This document shows positions 35,185-42,564 of a stretch of DNA of 44,416 bases, piece by piece. Made by a program: the position numbers and the translations under genes. Position 1 is the first letter of the stretch. Every line of letters starts with the position of its first letter. This DNA comes from Bacillota bacterium (lineage in GTDB: Bacteria > Bacillota > Clostridia > Peptostreptococcales > Anaerovoracaceae), in assembly GCA_028724585.1 (NCBI GenBank), contig JAQYCQ010000047.1, forward strand, positions 1-44,416, given 5' to 3'. The notes below the pieces were generated by a model. The model was not told where the DNA came from. It was given only the letters and a program-made list of their open reading frames with translations, and made no database searches.

Positions 35185-36564
35185 TCAGGCTGCTTCTCCG
35201 GCAGGATCAGCATAAAGCTTTTTCCTCATGACAATATAATATACAGCTATGGCTGCCGCTGTAATCGCCCAGCTTATTGGATAGGATGCCATGAGAAGGC
35301 CGAATGACCTGTGCGCTTTGAATATAGTAAAGACCCAGAAGATCCTGAGTCCGCAGACACCGACCAGTGTGAGGAGGGCCGGAGCCAGCGAATAGCCGTG
35401 CCCTCTGAGAGCGCCTGACAGTATCTCCATTGCGGCGTTTATGAACTCGAAAGCGAGCACCATCTTCATCCTGACCATGCCTTCATCGGCTATTACCGGA
35501 TCCGGATTGAACAGGCCCAGCAGAAAGCGTCCCGGAAGAAGCAGTACGACCGGCATTATAACGGAAGCGGCCAGAGACTGGAGCATCGTTATCTTAAATA
35601 CCGTCCTGCAGCGTTCAGGAAGCCGAGCGCCGCTGTTCTGACCAGTAAATGTCGTGCAGGCCTGTCCAAAGCCGTTGATGATAAAATACGCCAGGATCTC
35701 TATGTTGAACGCTGCGGAAGACGCGGCCATGATATCCGAGCCCAGGCTGTTGATAGCGGACTGGATGCAGAGATTGGAAATGGCGAAGACCATACCCTGC
35801 ACTCCCGCCGGTACGCCTATCCTGAGCATCTGAGCCAGCGCTGAGCCGTCTATGCGGAGTTTACTGAATTCCACACGGAAGTCACTCTTAGCCGTAAGAA
35901 GCATTATGAACATAAGGAGAGAGCTGGTCAGATTCGAGATAACGGTCGCCAGAGCTACGCCGTCCGCGTCCATGCCGACGACTATAACGAAGAAAAGGTT
36001 GAGCACTACGTTGAGCGCGCCTGATATTATCAGGCATATCAGAGGGGTCCGTGTATCGCCGTGGCTCCTGAATATCGCCGACTCGAAGTTATATAGGAAG
36101 ATCACAGGCAGGCCGGCTATGTATATCCTGAGATAGGCAAGTGCCATAGGCATTATGTTTTCCGGAACTCCCAGGAGCTCCAGCATAGGACGGGATATGG
36201 CCTCTCCCAGCGCAGTCATTGCCAGGCCGGCCAGCACAGCGAACACCACAGCCGTATGGACAGCCTTGCTGATCCGCTCTCTGTCGCCGCTGCCTATAGC
36301 CATAGAGATAACGACGTTGGCACCAAGCGATATGCCGACGAACAGGTTTACCAGCAGTCCTACTATCGGGCTGTTGCTTCCTACAGCTGCCATGGCTTCT
36401 TTGCTGGCGAACTGCCCTACTACCGCCACGTCAGCCGCATTGAAGAGCTGCTGGAGTATGCCGGTAACAGCTACCGGGACCGCGAAATAAAAGAGCTTCC
36501 AGCCCAGAGGGCCGTGAAGCATATCCACCTCACGGGATCCGCCCCTTTTTATTCTTTCTGACAT
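35185..36564 (-). CDS. MATE family efflux transporter
   Basis: Twelve-helix multidrug/toxin exporter driven by Na+ or H+; inner (single) membrane. The 459-residue protein shows the duplicated six-helix architecture with the N-terminal motif PVAVTGILQQLFNAADVAVVGQF (helix 1) and its repeat in the second half from about residue 240 (GVPAGVQGMVFAISNLCIQSAINS), plus the loop GHGYSLAPAL. Length is standard for NorM/DinF-type MATE proteins. The substrate cannot be predicted. ATG 36564 is preceded by AAGAAG, a moderate ribosome site. The gene is 126 bases downstream of the tRNA-Pro terminator and ends 8 bases before a dispersed repeat; it seems to be a single-gene unit. Confidence 0.92.
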   Translation of the reverse strand: MSERIKRGGSREVDMLHGPLGWKLFYFAVPVAVTGILQQLFNAADVAVVGQFASKEAMAAVGSNSPIVGLLVNLFVGISLGANVVISMAIGSGDRERISKAVHTAVVFAVLAGLAMTALGEAISRPMLELLGVPENIMPMALAYLRIYIAGLPVIFLYNFESAIFRSHGDTRTPLICLIISGALNVVLNLFFVIVVGMDADGVALATVISNLTSSLLMFIMLLTAKSDFRVEFSKLRIDGSALAQMLRIGVPAGVQGMVFAISNLCIQSAINSLGSDIMAASSAAFNIEILAYFIINGFGQACTTFTGQNSGARLPERCRTVFKITMLQSLAASVIMPVVLLLPGRFLLGLFNPDPVIADEGMVRMKMVLAFEFINAAMEILSGALRGHGYSLAPALLTLVGVCGLRIFWVFTIFKAHRSFGLLMASYPISWAITAAAIAVYYIVMRKKLYADPAGEAA

Positions 36565-36683
36565 TATGGTTCTTCTTTCCTTTCAAAGCGATCAGAGAGC
36601 CTGCGTGTCCAACAGCCGCCTGCCGGCCACTGATCCGCTTTATATATCATGGGTTTTACTAAAAATGTGAAGTGATTTTATGT

Positions 36684-36727
36684 ATAAAAAAACCGCTTTA
36701 TCGCTGAAGATCACGATTTAGCGGTTT
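36684..36727 (-). terminator. tRNA-Pro terminator
   Basis: Minus-strand AAACCGCTAAATCG pairs with CGATAAAGCGGTTT (8 bp, two mismatches, 4 bp) around a 10-nt loop and is followed by a run of T (36684-36690). It lies 7 bases after the tRNA 3' CCA. Confidence 0.8.
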
Positions 36728-36734
36728 CTTAAAA

Positions 36735-36811
36735 TGGTCGAGGTGACTGGATTCGAACCAGCGGCCTTTGCGTCCCGAACGCAACGCTCTACCAAGCTGA
36801 GCCACACCTCG
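36735..36811 (-). tRNA. tRNA-Pro (anticodon CGG)
   Basis: The minus-strand 77-mer folds as a complete cloverleaf: acceptor CGAGGTG/CACCTCG, D-arm GCTC..GAGC, anticodon stem TTGCG/CGCAA around loop TTCGGGA giving anticodon CGG, variable AGGCC, T-arm with TTCGAAT, discriminator A and an encoded CCA end. It reads CCG codons. A promoter TTGATT-17-TATAAT lies upstream and its own terminator downstream, so it is a single-gene transcript. Confidence 0.97.
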
Positions 36812-36825
36812 TCTTTCATTAGAAC

Positions 36826-36861
36826 AAATTTTATTATACTCATAATTTTACGAAAAATCAA
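36826..36861 (-). promoter_or_regulatory. tRNA-Pro promoter TTGATT-17-TATAAT
   Basis: Minus-strand -35 TTGATT (36856-36861) and perfect -10 TATAAT (36833-36838) at 17-bp spacing; start near 36826, about 15 nt before the mature 5' end. Confidence 0.7.
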
Positions 36862-37009
36862 TACATGAAATAACATATTATTTTTTGTTATTTTTTGAAA
36901 CCTGCATTATTTCATCGGTATACCGTGCTAAAGTTCAAAATAATTTTTCGTTTTACTCTATTTTATCGAAAGTCATTTTGGCAGATAAGGGCTTTTTCTG
37001 GAATTAAAT

Positions 37010-37045
37010 TTGACAGTACATGTTTTTCGTTGCATAATGTATATG
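37010..37045 (+). promoter_or_regulatory. AGCS symporter promoter TTGACA-17-CATAAT
   Basis: Perfect -35 TTGACA (37010-37015) and -10 CATAAT (37033-37038) with 17-bp spacing; start near 37045 and a leader of about 105 nt. The rest of the gap between tRNA-Pro and this site (36862-37009) is AT-rich with nothing recognised. Confidence 0.65.
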
Positions 37046-37055
37046 GTTTTAGAAA

Positions 37056-37106
37056 TGTATGCAACTTATACAATGTATTCGAAAGTTGCACGCACTTATT
37101 TTTTTT
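37056..37106 (+). terminator. Candidate attenuator hairpin in the AGCS leader
   Basis: TGCAACTT (37060-37067) pairs with AAGTTGCA (37083-37090); four more pairs extend the base beyond one mismatch. Four nucleotides later comes a run of eight T (37099-37106), then the ribosome site. The hairpin lies inside the leader of the symporter mRNA, so it could attenuate expression. The gap before the T-run is slightly long for a classic terminator. Confidence 0.45.
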
Positions 37107-37149
37107 ATTGTTATTGCTGCTTTGGAAGGAAATTTGAAGGGAGAAAAGT

Positions 37150-38526
37150 ATGGAAGCTTTTGCTAATGCCGTCAGTACGGTGGACGGCATCCTATGGGGT
37201 GTCCCATTGATAATAGTATTGCTCGGCACACATATTTTCATGACAATCAGAACGGGATTCGTTCAGAGGCACGTTTTTAAAGGTATCAAACTTTCGGTCA
37301 CACCTGACGCGGAAGGTACCGGAGAAGTATCACAGTTCGGAGCGCTGGCAACAGCGCTGGCCGCTACTATCGGTACCGGTAATATCGTCGGAGTTTCGAC
37401 AGCCCTTATCTCAGGAGGTCCTGGAGCGATCTTCTGGATGTGGATCACCGGTGTATTCGGTATGGCATCGAAATACGGCGAAACTTACATGTCAGTTAAA
37501 TACAGAGTCCAGTCACAGGACGGCCGTATGCTCGGCGGCGCTATGTACGCACTCGAGAGAGGTCTCAAGCAGAAATGGCTGGCCATCCTCTTCGCATTAT
37601 TCGCAGCTCTCGCCGCATTCGGCATCGGCTGCATGACTCAGGCAAACTCGATCTCAACAGCATGCTCACAGAACTTCGGTATCCCGACATGGATCACCGG
37701 TATCGTAGTCGCTGTTCTCCTCGGTATAGTAATCATCGGCGGAGTAAAGTCCATAACTAAGGTCTGCACAGTGCTCGTACCTTTCATGGCACTCTTCTAT
37801 ATCGTAGGTTGCCTGATCGTCCTCATCATGAACGCTAAGTACTTCGGACCTGCTGTAGCAGTCATCTGCCAGTCAGCATTCACACCGAAGGCAGGTTTCG
37901 GCGGTCTCGCCGGTTTCGCAGTCGGCCAGGCTATCCGTTACGGATGCGCTCGAGGCCTGTTCTCCAATGAATCCGGTATGGGTTCCGCTCCACTGGTAGC
38001 AGCAGCTGCTAAGACAAAGAACCCTGCTAGACAGTCACTCGTTTCAATGACAGGTACATTCTGGGATACAGTAGTCATCTGCGCACTCTCAGGTCTCACA
38101 CTCGTATCATCAGTCCTCAAGGACCCTTCACTGGGCGCTACTATGGCTGATAAGACAGTCCTGACATTCACAGTATTCGAACAGATCCCTGTACTGGGCA
38201 AGCCGCTGATCACTATCGCGCTCGCGCTCTTCGCGTTCTCGACACTCCTCGGCTGGTCATACTACGGTGAAAGAGCCGCTGAGTACCTCTGCGGAGCAAA
38301 GATCATAATGCCATACAAGATTCTCTTCGTTGTAATGGCATTCGTCGGATCCGTTATCGAGCTCGACCTCGTATGGAACATCGCCGATATCCTGAACGGT
38401 CTCATGGTAATACCGAACGTCATAGGCATGATAGGATTGTCCGGAATAATAGCACGGGAAGGAAACCACTTTATCAAGAACCTTGATGAAGCTGACAACG
38501 TCGAAGTTCCAGTCGTCGAAAGATAA
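37150..38526 (+). CDS. Alanine/glycine:cation symporter, AGCS family
   Basis: Sodium- (or proton-) coupled uptake of alanine or glycine across the membrane. The 458-residue protein has the AGCS signature around FGALATALAATIGTGNIVGVSTAL near residues 64-87, GGPGAIFWMWI, and the conserved GLFSNESGMGSAP near 273-285, with about ten to eleven hydrophobic helices. Length is typical. ATG 37150 follows GGGAG at seven bases. The promoter is near-consensus and the leader carries a hairpin with a T-run. Its codons lean to TCA, ACA and GTA more than neighbouring genes, perhaps from strong expression. It is the only plus-strand gene in this half and has its own UUCG-loop terminator. Confidence 0.93.
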   Translation: MEAFANAVSTVDGILWGVPLIIVLLGTHIFMTIRTGFVQRHVFKGIKLSVTPDAEGTGEVSQFGALATALAATIGTGNIVGVSTALISGGPGAIFWMWITGVFGMASKYGETYMSVKYRVQSQDGRMLGGAMYALERGLKQKWLAILFALFAALAAFGIGCMTQANSISTACSQNFGIPTWITGIVVAVLLGIVIIGGVKSITKVCTVLVPFMALFYIVGCLIVLIMNAKYFGPAVAVICQSAFTPKAGFGGLAGFAVGQAIRYGCARGLFSNESGMGSAPLVAAAAKTKNPARQSLVSMTGTFWDTVVICALSGLTLVSSVLKDPSLGATMADKTVLTFTVFEQIPVLGKPLITIALALFAFSTLLGWSYYGERAAEYLCGAKIIMPYKILFVVMAFVGSVIELDLVWNIADILNGLMVIPNVIGMIGLSGIIAREGNHFIKNLDEADNVEVPVVER

Positions 38527-38593
38527 CTGCCATCGTCTTTATCAGAACTCACAACACGCAACAATACAAAAATAATAACAGACCACACACTGG

Positions 38594-38619
38594 CCGGCTC
38601 TCTTCGGAGAGCCGGTTTT
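38594..38619 (+). terminator. AGCS symporter terminator with UUCG loop
   Basis: CCGGCTCTC (38594-38602) and GAGAGCCGG (38607-38615) form a perfect 9-bp stem capped by TTCG and followed by TTTT, 68 bases past the stop codon. Confidence 0.9.
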
Positions 38620-38644
38620 CTCATGCTTTCATAACTTCCGGATG

Positions 38645-38722
38645 CTGCAGGCAGGCTTACGACGGCTCCGCCGACAGGGGCTCCTGACGGAGCCTGGCGG
38701 CCCTGCAGGCCGTCTCTTTTTC
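38645..38722 (+). repeat. Nested palindromic cluster downstream of the AGCS gene
   Basis: GACGGC (38661-38666) can pair with GCCGTC (38709-38714), enclosing GGCTCC/GGAGCC (38664-38669 with 38689-38694) and GGCCctgcaGGCC; CTGCAGG occurs at both ends (38645-38651, 38703-38709). TCTTTTT follows, so on the plus strand it could be a back-up terminator. It belongs to the same GC-rich intergenic style as the dispersed repeats. Confidence 0.5.
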
Positions 38723-38736
38723 TGCCGGAGGCACTT

Positions 38737-38751
38737 GTGAGCGGAGCTCTC
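38737..38751 (-). repeat. Dispersed intergenic repeat core, type B copy 3
   Basis: GTGAGCGGAGCTCTC, identical to 35161-35175 and reverse complement of 31792-31806, here between the AGCS gene and the CoA-transferase gene. Confidence 0.6.
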
Positions 38752-38759
38752 GTAAACAG

Positions 38760-38805
38760 AAGAAAGCGGCGGGGACATCTTATCCGATAGGGATGTCTCC
38801 GCCGC
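38760..38805 (-). terminator. CoA-transferase terminator
   Basis: GCGGCGGGGACATC (38766-38779) and GATGTCTCCGCCGC (38792-38805) make a 14-bp stem (one G-U) with a 12-nt loop; on the minus strand it is followed by a T-rich TTTCTTCTGTTT. It lies 80 bases past the CoA-transferase stop codon. Confidence 0.8.
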
Positions 38806-38886
38806 CTTCTCTGTTCTTTGATCTATTATCAGAAAAATCAACATTAACTGGTCATTGTCGGGCCTCTGACCGATCCGCCGACATAT

Positions 38887-40254
38887 TTAGATCAGCTTGC
38901 TGGACTGTCTCCAGATCCCCTGCTTCTCGGCTGCCTTGATAAGGTCCTCACGGTAGTCAGGATGAGCCAGATTTATGATCTCCTCCGCTCTCTGCCATGT
39001 CGATTTGCCCTTCATATACGCTATGCCGTACTCTGTAACCAGATACATTACTGACGCTCTAGGGCAGCTGACTATGGAACCCGGCTGCATGAACGGGAGA
39101 ATCAGGGATTCTCTTGTTCCGTCCTTGAGGGTCTTTGTCGAAGGAGTACAGATTATGCTCTTGCCGCCTTCGCTCATGAAAGCGCCCTCTACGAAATCCA
39201 GCATACCGCCTGTGCCGCTTATATGGAGAGGTCCTATCGACTCAGCGTTTACCTGACCGTAAAGGTCTATCTGCAGGCATGCGTTTACTGATACCATCTT
39301 GTCTATCGATCCGATGACGTTCATATCGTTTACGTAATCTACCGGACCGCTGCAGCAGATAGGGTTGTCATCCAGGAAGTCATAGAGCTTCTTTGTACCG
39401 AGAGCGAATGTATAGACCATTTTGCCGCGGTCCCTGCTCTTGTTTCCTGTGATCTTGCCGGCTTCGTACATGTCTACGAAGGAGTCTACCAGCATCTCCG
39501 TATGTACGCTGAAGTTGCCCAGGTCTGTCTGGTTGATAAGCTCTCCCAGATGGTTAGGGATGGCGCCTATGCCCAGCTGCAGGCATGCTCCGTCTTCGAT
39601 GAGAGGCAGGATGTACTCGGCTATCTTCGCCTCCTCAGGCTTAGGTTCCCTGATAGGGAGCTCAGGCAGAGGATAATCTGCGTCTACTACATAGTCAACT
39701 TCTGAGATATTGACCATCTGATCCAGACCGTGGCAGCGCGGCATCGCCCTATTAGCTTCCAGGATTACTATATCCGCGTTGTCCATGATGCCCTTGCACT
39801 CCGCGTTGGTTATTCCGAGATTGAAGTTGCCGTGTTTATCTATAGGGCCTGTCATGATGAAGGCTACGTTGATGTCGTAGTTTTCCCTGTAGTTCTTGTT
39901 GCCTTCGTGGAAGAGGATAGGAACGAACCAGGCCTGACCCCTCTTGTTGATGACACGGTCTTTCTTGCTCATATGTGTGGAAAAGAGCTTAAAGTGCTTT
40001 CCTGTCTTATCTGCCTCAAGAGTCTTGTACGATCCAGGAAGGCTCCAGAGTGTGCTGTAAAGGGTTACGTCCTCCAGCTCATCGACCCTGCGCGCGAGCG
40101 CTGCTTCCAGGTCACGGCATATACCGCCGAATCCGCCCAGATGAACATTATCTCCCGACTTAACGACTTTAACAGCTTCGTCAGCGGAAACCAGTTTTCT
40201 CAGGTATTCCTGCTTTAGATCTGCTTTTGTTGTAAATTGACTAACATTGCCCAT
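38887..40254 (-). CDS. Acetyl-CoA hydrolase/transferase family CoA-transferase (butyryl- or 4-hydroxybutyryl-CoA:acetate type)
   Basis: Family I CoA-transferase that moves CoA between a carboxylate such as acetate and an acyl-CoA; in butyrate formers this is the last step of butyrate synthesis. The 455-residue protein has the substrate-binding segment GFGGICRDLEAAL near 41-53, GIGAIPNHLGELI near 228-240, the active-site glutamate Glu253 in SVHTEMLVDS (equivalent to Glu238 of the Clostridium aminobutyricum 4-hydroxybutyrate enzyme), and the oxyanion loop SGTGGMLDFVEGA near 346-358. Butyryl, 4-hydroxybutyryl or propionyl specificity cannot be decided. ATG 40254 has GGAGG six bases upstream; two earlier in-frame ATGs do not. 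It has its own promoter and terminator. Confidence 0.88.
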   Translation of the reverse strand: MGNVSQFTTKADLKQEYLRKLVSADEAVKVVKSGDNVHLGGFGGICRDLEAALARRVDELEDVTLYSTLWSLPGSYKTLEADKTGKHFKLFSTHMSKKDRVINKRGQAWFVPILFHEGNKNYRENYDINVAFIMTGPIDKHGNFNLGITNAECKGIMDNADIVILEANRAMPRCHGLDQMVNISEVDYVVDADYPLPELPIREPKPEEAKIAEYILPLIEDGACLQLGIGAIPNHLGELINQTDLGNFSVHTEMLVDSFVDMYEAGKITGNKSRDRGKMVYTFALGTKKLYDFLDDNPICCSGPVDYVNDMNVIGSIDKMVSVNACLQIDLYGQVNAESIGPLHISGTGGMLDFVEGAFMSEGGKSIICTPSTKTLKDGTRESLILPFMQPGSIVSCPRASVMYLVTEYGIAYMKGKSTWQRAEEIINLAHPDYREDLIKAAEKQGIWRQSSKLI

Positions 40255-40318
40255 ATGCATCCTCCGCAATATCGTTTATATGTGCTGCCAAGCGATATGC
40301 TGCAAATATCTTCAGCAC

Positions 40319-40337
40319 GCAAACTATTTGCAAACTA
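40319..40337. repeat. Tandem GCAAACTA repeat in the CoA-transferase leader
   Basis: GCAAACTA occurs at 40319-40326 and again at 40330-40337, 11 bp apart (one helical turn), just downstream of the predicted transcript start of the CoA-transferase gene. Confidence 0.4.
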
Positions 40338-40338
40338 A

Positions 40339-40362
40339 TTATGTAACATAACTATTATAGCA
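40339..40362 (-). promoter_or_regulatory. CoA-transferase promoter with palindromic operator candidate
   Basis: An extended -10 TGCTATAAT (TATAAT at 40354-40359) lies on the minus strand without a clear -35. The 13-bp palindrome TTATGTAACATAA (40339-40351) covers the predicted start site near 40347, the place where a repressor would block transcription. No regulator family is assigned. Confidence 0.5.
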
Positions 40363-40383
40363 CAATTATTTATTAACGAATGT

Positions 40384-40791
40384 TTATTCCGTCAGATTTT
40401 TCACAAGTTCAGGATATCTCTCCTCGAGCACGAACGATTTGTTGTTCTCATCGCAGCAGACCTGTTTTGTAAGGCCTTTGCAGATAATATGACCGTTCGA
40501 TGTCTTTTCTACTTCATACTCGAGAGTGATGACCTTGCGCTTTACTTCCGAGACGCGCGCCGTCACCTTGAGTTCGTCTCCGAAGACAGCTCCTTCCAGA
40601 TATTCGCAGTTGCATACTACCAGCGGGAGCAGGATTCCGCCTTCCTCCCATTTTTCCTGATGGAAGCCGGCTTCCTTATACAGCTGTGTACGGGCCAGAT
40701 CAAACCATATGATATAGTTTGGATGATAAACGGCTCTCATTCCGTCCAGATCGCAGAAAGCGACTGTGTGCATTATCGAAGCTTCTCTCAT
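40384..40791 (-). CDS. Hot-dog fold acyl-CoA thioesterase (4HBT/YbgC type)
   Basis: Hydrolyses an acyl-CoA or related thioester; cytoplasmic. The 135-residue protein carries the 4HBT motif DLDGMRAVYHPNYIIWFDLART near residues 14-35, with Asp16 at the usual catalytic position and the conserved YHxNY and WF..AR. Length is typical. ATG 40791 follows AAAGGA; an alternative ATG six codons on has no comparable site. It lies 44 bases after the rubredoxin-glutamate synthase fusion and upstream of the CoA-transferase, whose promoter sits in the gap. The specific substrate is unknown. Confidence 0.85.
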   Translation of the reverse strand: MREASIMHTVAFCDLDGMRAVYHPNYIIWFDLARTQLYKEAGFHQEKWEEGGILLPLVVCNCEYLEGAVFGDELKVTARVSEVKRKVITLEYEVEKTSNGHIICKGLTKQVCCDENNKSFVLEERYPELVKNLTE

Positions 40792-40835
40792 TTTGATTTC
40801 CTTTCCGGCTGTATGCCTGAAGAATCTTCACGCTT

Positions 40836-42269
40836 TTACGCGTGTCGTACTGGCGTGAATTCGGATATCTCACGGTTTATAGTCACTATATCTTCGTATC
40901 CGAGATCATGTATATCGTAATGGCCCGTAACTCTGGCGAATGTCTCGAGCTCGGACTTTATTACCTTAAAATAGTTTTCGACTCTCTTAGCCGCAATATC
41001 GACCCTCAGCCTTTTTCTGAGCTCCGGATCCTGAGTTGCCGCGCCTACAGGGCATCTGCCGCTTCCACAGATCCTGTACTGCTGGCAGCCGGCTGCTATC
41101 AGAGGAGCGCTCGCGACAGCAACGGCATCCGCGCCCATGGCTATAGCCTTTGCGAAATCGCCTGAGGAACGCAGACCGCCGGTTATCACCAGCTCTACGT
41201 CGGACTTGACCGCGTCCAGATATTTTCTGGCCCTTGCCAGAGCGAATACAGTAGGTACGCTGGAAGCGTCCCTGAGGAAAACAGGACTGGAGCCGGTGGC
41301 GCCTCCCCTTCCGTCTATAGTTACGAAATCAGGCTCGGCGAACAGGCAGTACTCCAGGTCCTTTTCAATATGGCCAGCGGCGATCTTTATGCCAATAGGC
41401 CTGCCGTCAGAACGCGCTCTGAGCTCGCTCACCAGATCTCTCAAGTCCTCTCTGGTCTTTATGTCAGCGAATTTAGAAGGGCTCTTTACATCCTGGCCCA
41501 GCGGCTTATTCCTGGCTGCCGCTATCTCCGGCGTTACCTTGTCTCCCGGCAGGTGTCCTCCCATACCCGGCTTTGTGCCCTGTCCTATCTTGATCTCTAT
41601 AGCGTCCGAATTCCTCAGATTCTCATCCGTAACGCTGTATTTATTAGGAACGTATTCGAAAATGTATTTATGGGAAGCTTCCATCTCTTCCGGAAGGATC
41701 CCGCCCTCGCCGCTGCACTCAGCTGTGCCCGCAGCCGCGGATCCCATAGCCAGAGCTGTCTTCATCTCCTTCGACAGAGCGCCGAAAGACATATGCGATA
41801 CGTAGACCGGCATGCTGAGGATCATCGGTCTTTTCGCGTTCTTTCCGATGACAGTCATGGTATTTACCGTTTCTTCGTCCAGCAGAGGCGCAGGATCAAG
41901 CTGAGCGCCCAGGATCAGTATGTCGTCGAATCCAGGCATAGGCATCTTTGTACCCATAGCTCCGCTTATGCTCTTTCCGCTGACAGCCATTTCGTGGATC
42001 TCGTCCATATATCTGTCCGAAGGGTCCTGCCTCATCGTCGCCGGATCATAGGCCAGATCCGCGCTTCCACGGTCTATCTGCAGATCCGCCGGCTGAGCTT
42101 CCGATGCCGTCTCAGCGGGATCCCCGGGATCCACGGATCCGCCTTCCACCAGCACGAATTTATCGCGCGGCATGCCGCAGACCGGACATTTTTCCAGATC
42201 ATCTATGCTCTTTCCCTCTTTTTCCTCGTCAAAAATATATCCGCAGATACTGCATCTGTATACAGCCAT
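40836..42269 (-). CDS. Rubredoxin-glutamate synthase (FMN domain) fusion protein
   Basis: Resembles stand-alone GltS-like FMN proteins fused to an N-terminal rubredoxin. Residues 4-40 hold a complete rubredoxin knuckle pair (CSICG at 6-10, CPVCG at 28-32), then a 60-residue linker, then the FMN/synthase barrel (about 110-460) with SFGALSKEMKTALAMGSAAAG, GQGTKPGMGGHLPGDKV, GGATGSSPVFLRD and the iron-sulfur motif CGSGRCPVGAATQDP. It lacks the amidotransferase domain, so it would need ammonia or a separate glutaminase, or does another reaction. ATG 42269 follows GGAGG at five bases; the in-frame ATGs upstream do not. Length is 477. A promoter with extended -10 is at 42339-42344. GltBD is encoded 9 kb away. 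Confidence 0.88.
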   Translation of the reverse strand: MAVYRCSICGYIFDEEKEGKSIDDLEKCPVCGMPRDKFVLVEGGSVDPGDPAETASEAQPADLQIDRGSADLAYDPATMRQDPSDRYMDEIHEMAVSGKSISGAMGTKMPMPGFDDILILGAQLDPAPLLDEETVNTMTVIGKNAKRPMILSMPVYVSHMSFGALSKEMKTALAMGSAAAGTAECSGEGGILPEEMEASHKYIFEYVPNKYSVTDENLRNSDAIEIKIGQGTKPGMGGHLPGDKVTPEIAAARNKPLGQDVKSPSKFADIKTREDLRDLVSELRARSDGRPIGIKIAAGHIEKDLEYCLFAEPDFVTIDGRGGATGSSPVFLRDASSVPTVFALARARKYLDAVKSDVELVITGGLRSSGDFAKAIAMGADAVAVASAPLIAAGCQQYRICGSGRCPVGAATQDPELRKRLRVDIAAKRVENYFKVIKSELETFARVTGHYDIHDLGYEDIVTINREISEFTPVRHA

Positions 42270-42331
42270 GAATACCTCCATTCCATTACGTATAAATAAT
42301 TTCATTCAAGATACTTGTCAGACTAATCATA

Positions 42332-42347
42332 TGCCAATATTATACCA
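42332..42347 (-). promoter_or_regulatory. Extended -10 promoter of the rubredoxin-GltS gene
   Basis: Minus-strand TGGTATAAT gives a consensus -10 (42339-42344) with a TGN extension; the -35 region (GGTCAA) is weak. Start near 42332, leader about 63 nt. Confidence 0.45.
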
Positions 42348-42389
42348 TATATTATCTGTTGACCGGCGGATGACGCATTATACGCAAAT

Positions 42390-42433
42390 AAAAAAACAAC
42401 GCGCCCTGGCACAAAGCCTGAGCGCGTCGCGTT
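42390..42433 (-). terminator. Terminator of the lytic transglycosylase gene
   Basis: ACGCGC (42399-42404) pairs with GCGCGT (42422-42427) with further inner GCC/GGC pairing; on the minus strand it is followed by GTTTTTTTAT. The outer AACGCG/CGCGTT and six T (42432-42437) also make it plausible on the plus strand. The 130 bases between it and the transglycosylase stop show nothing else. Confidence 0.7.
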
Positions 42434-42564
42434 TTTTCTATTTATTTACTTATATTCGGATCAAATTCTCAACGTTTTTGATAATTGCCATCAAGCTTCT
42501 TCTCCTTTGGCAGGATTCCTTCAAATGGAGAGCTTCGGGGATGTTCGCAGACTGCAAATGCCGA

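Noticed and set aside
37039-37149. Glycine riboswitch or T-box in the AGCS leader
   Set aside because: The leader is only about 105 nt and AT-rich; I find neither the T-box TGGNACCGCG-like bulge nor the conserved glycine aptamer cores.
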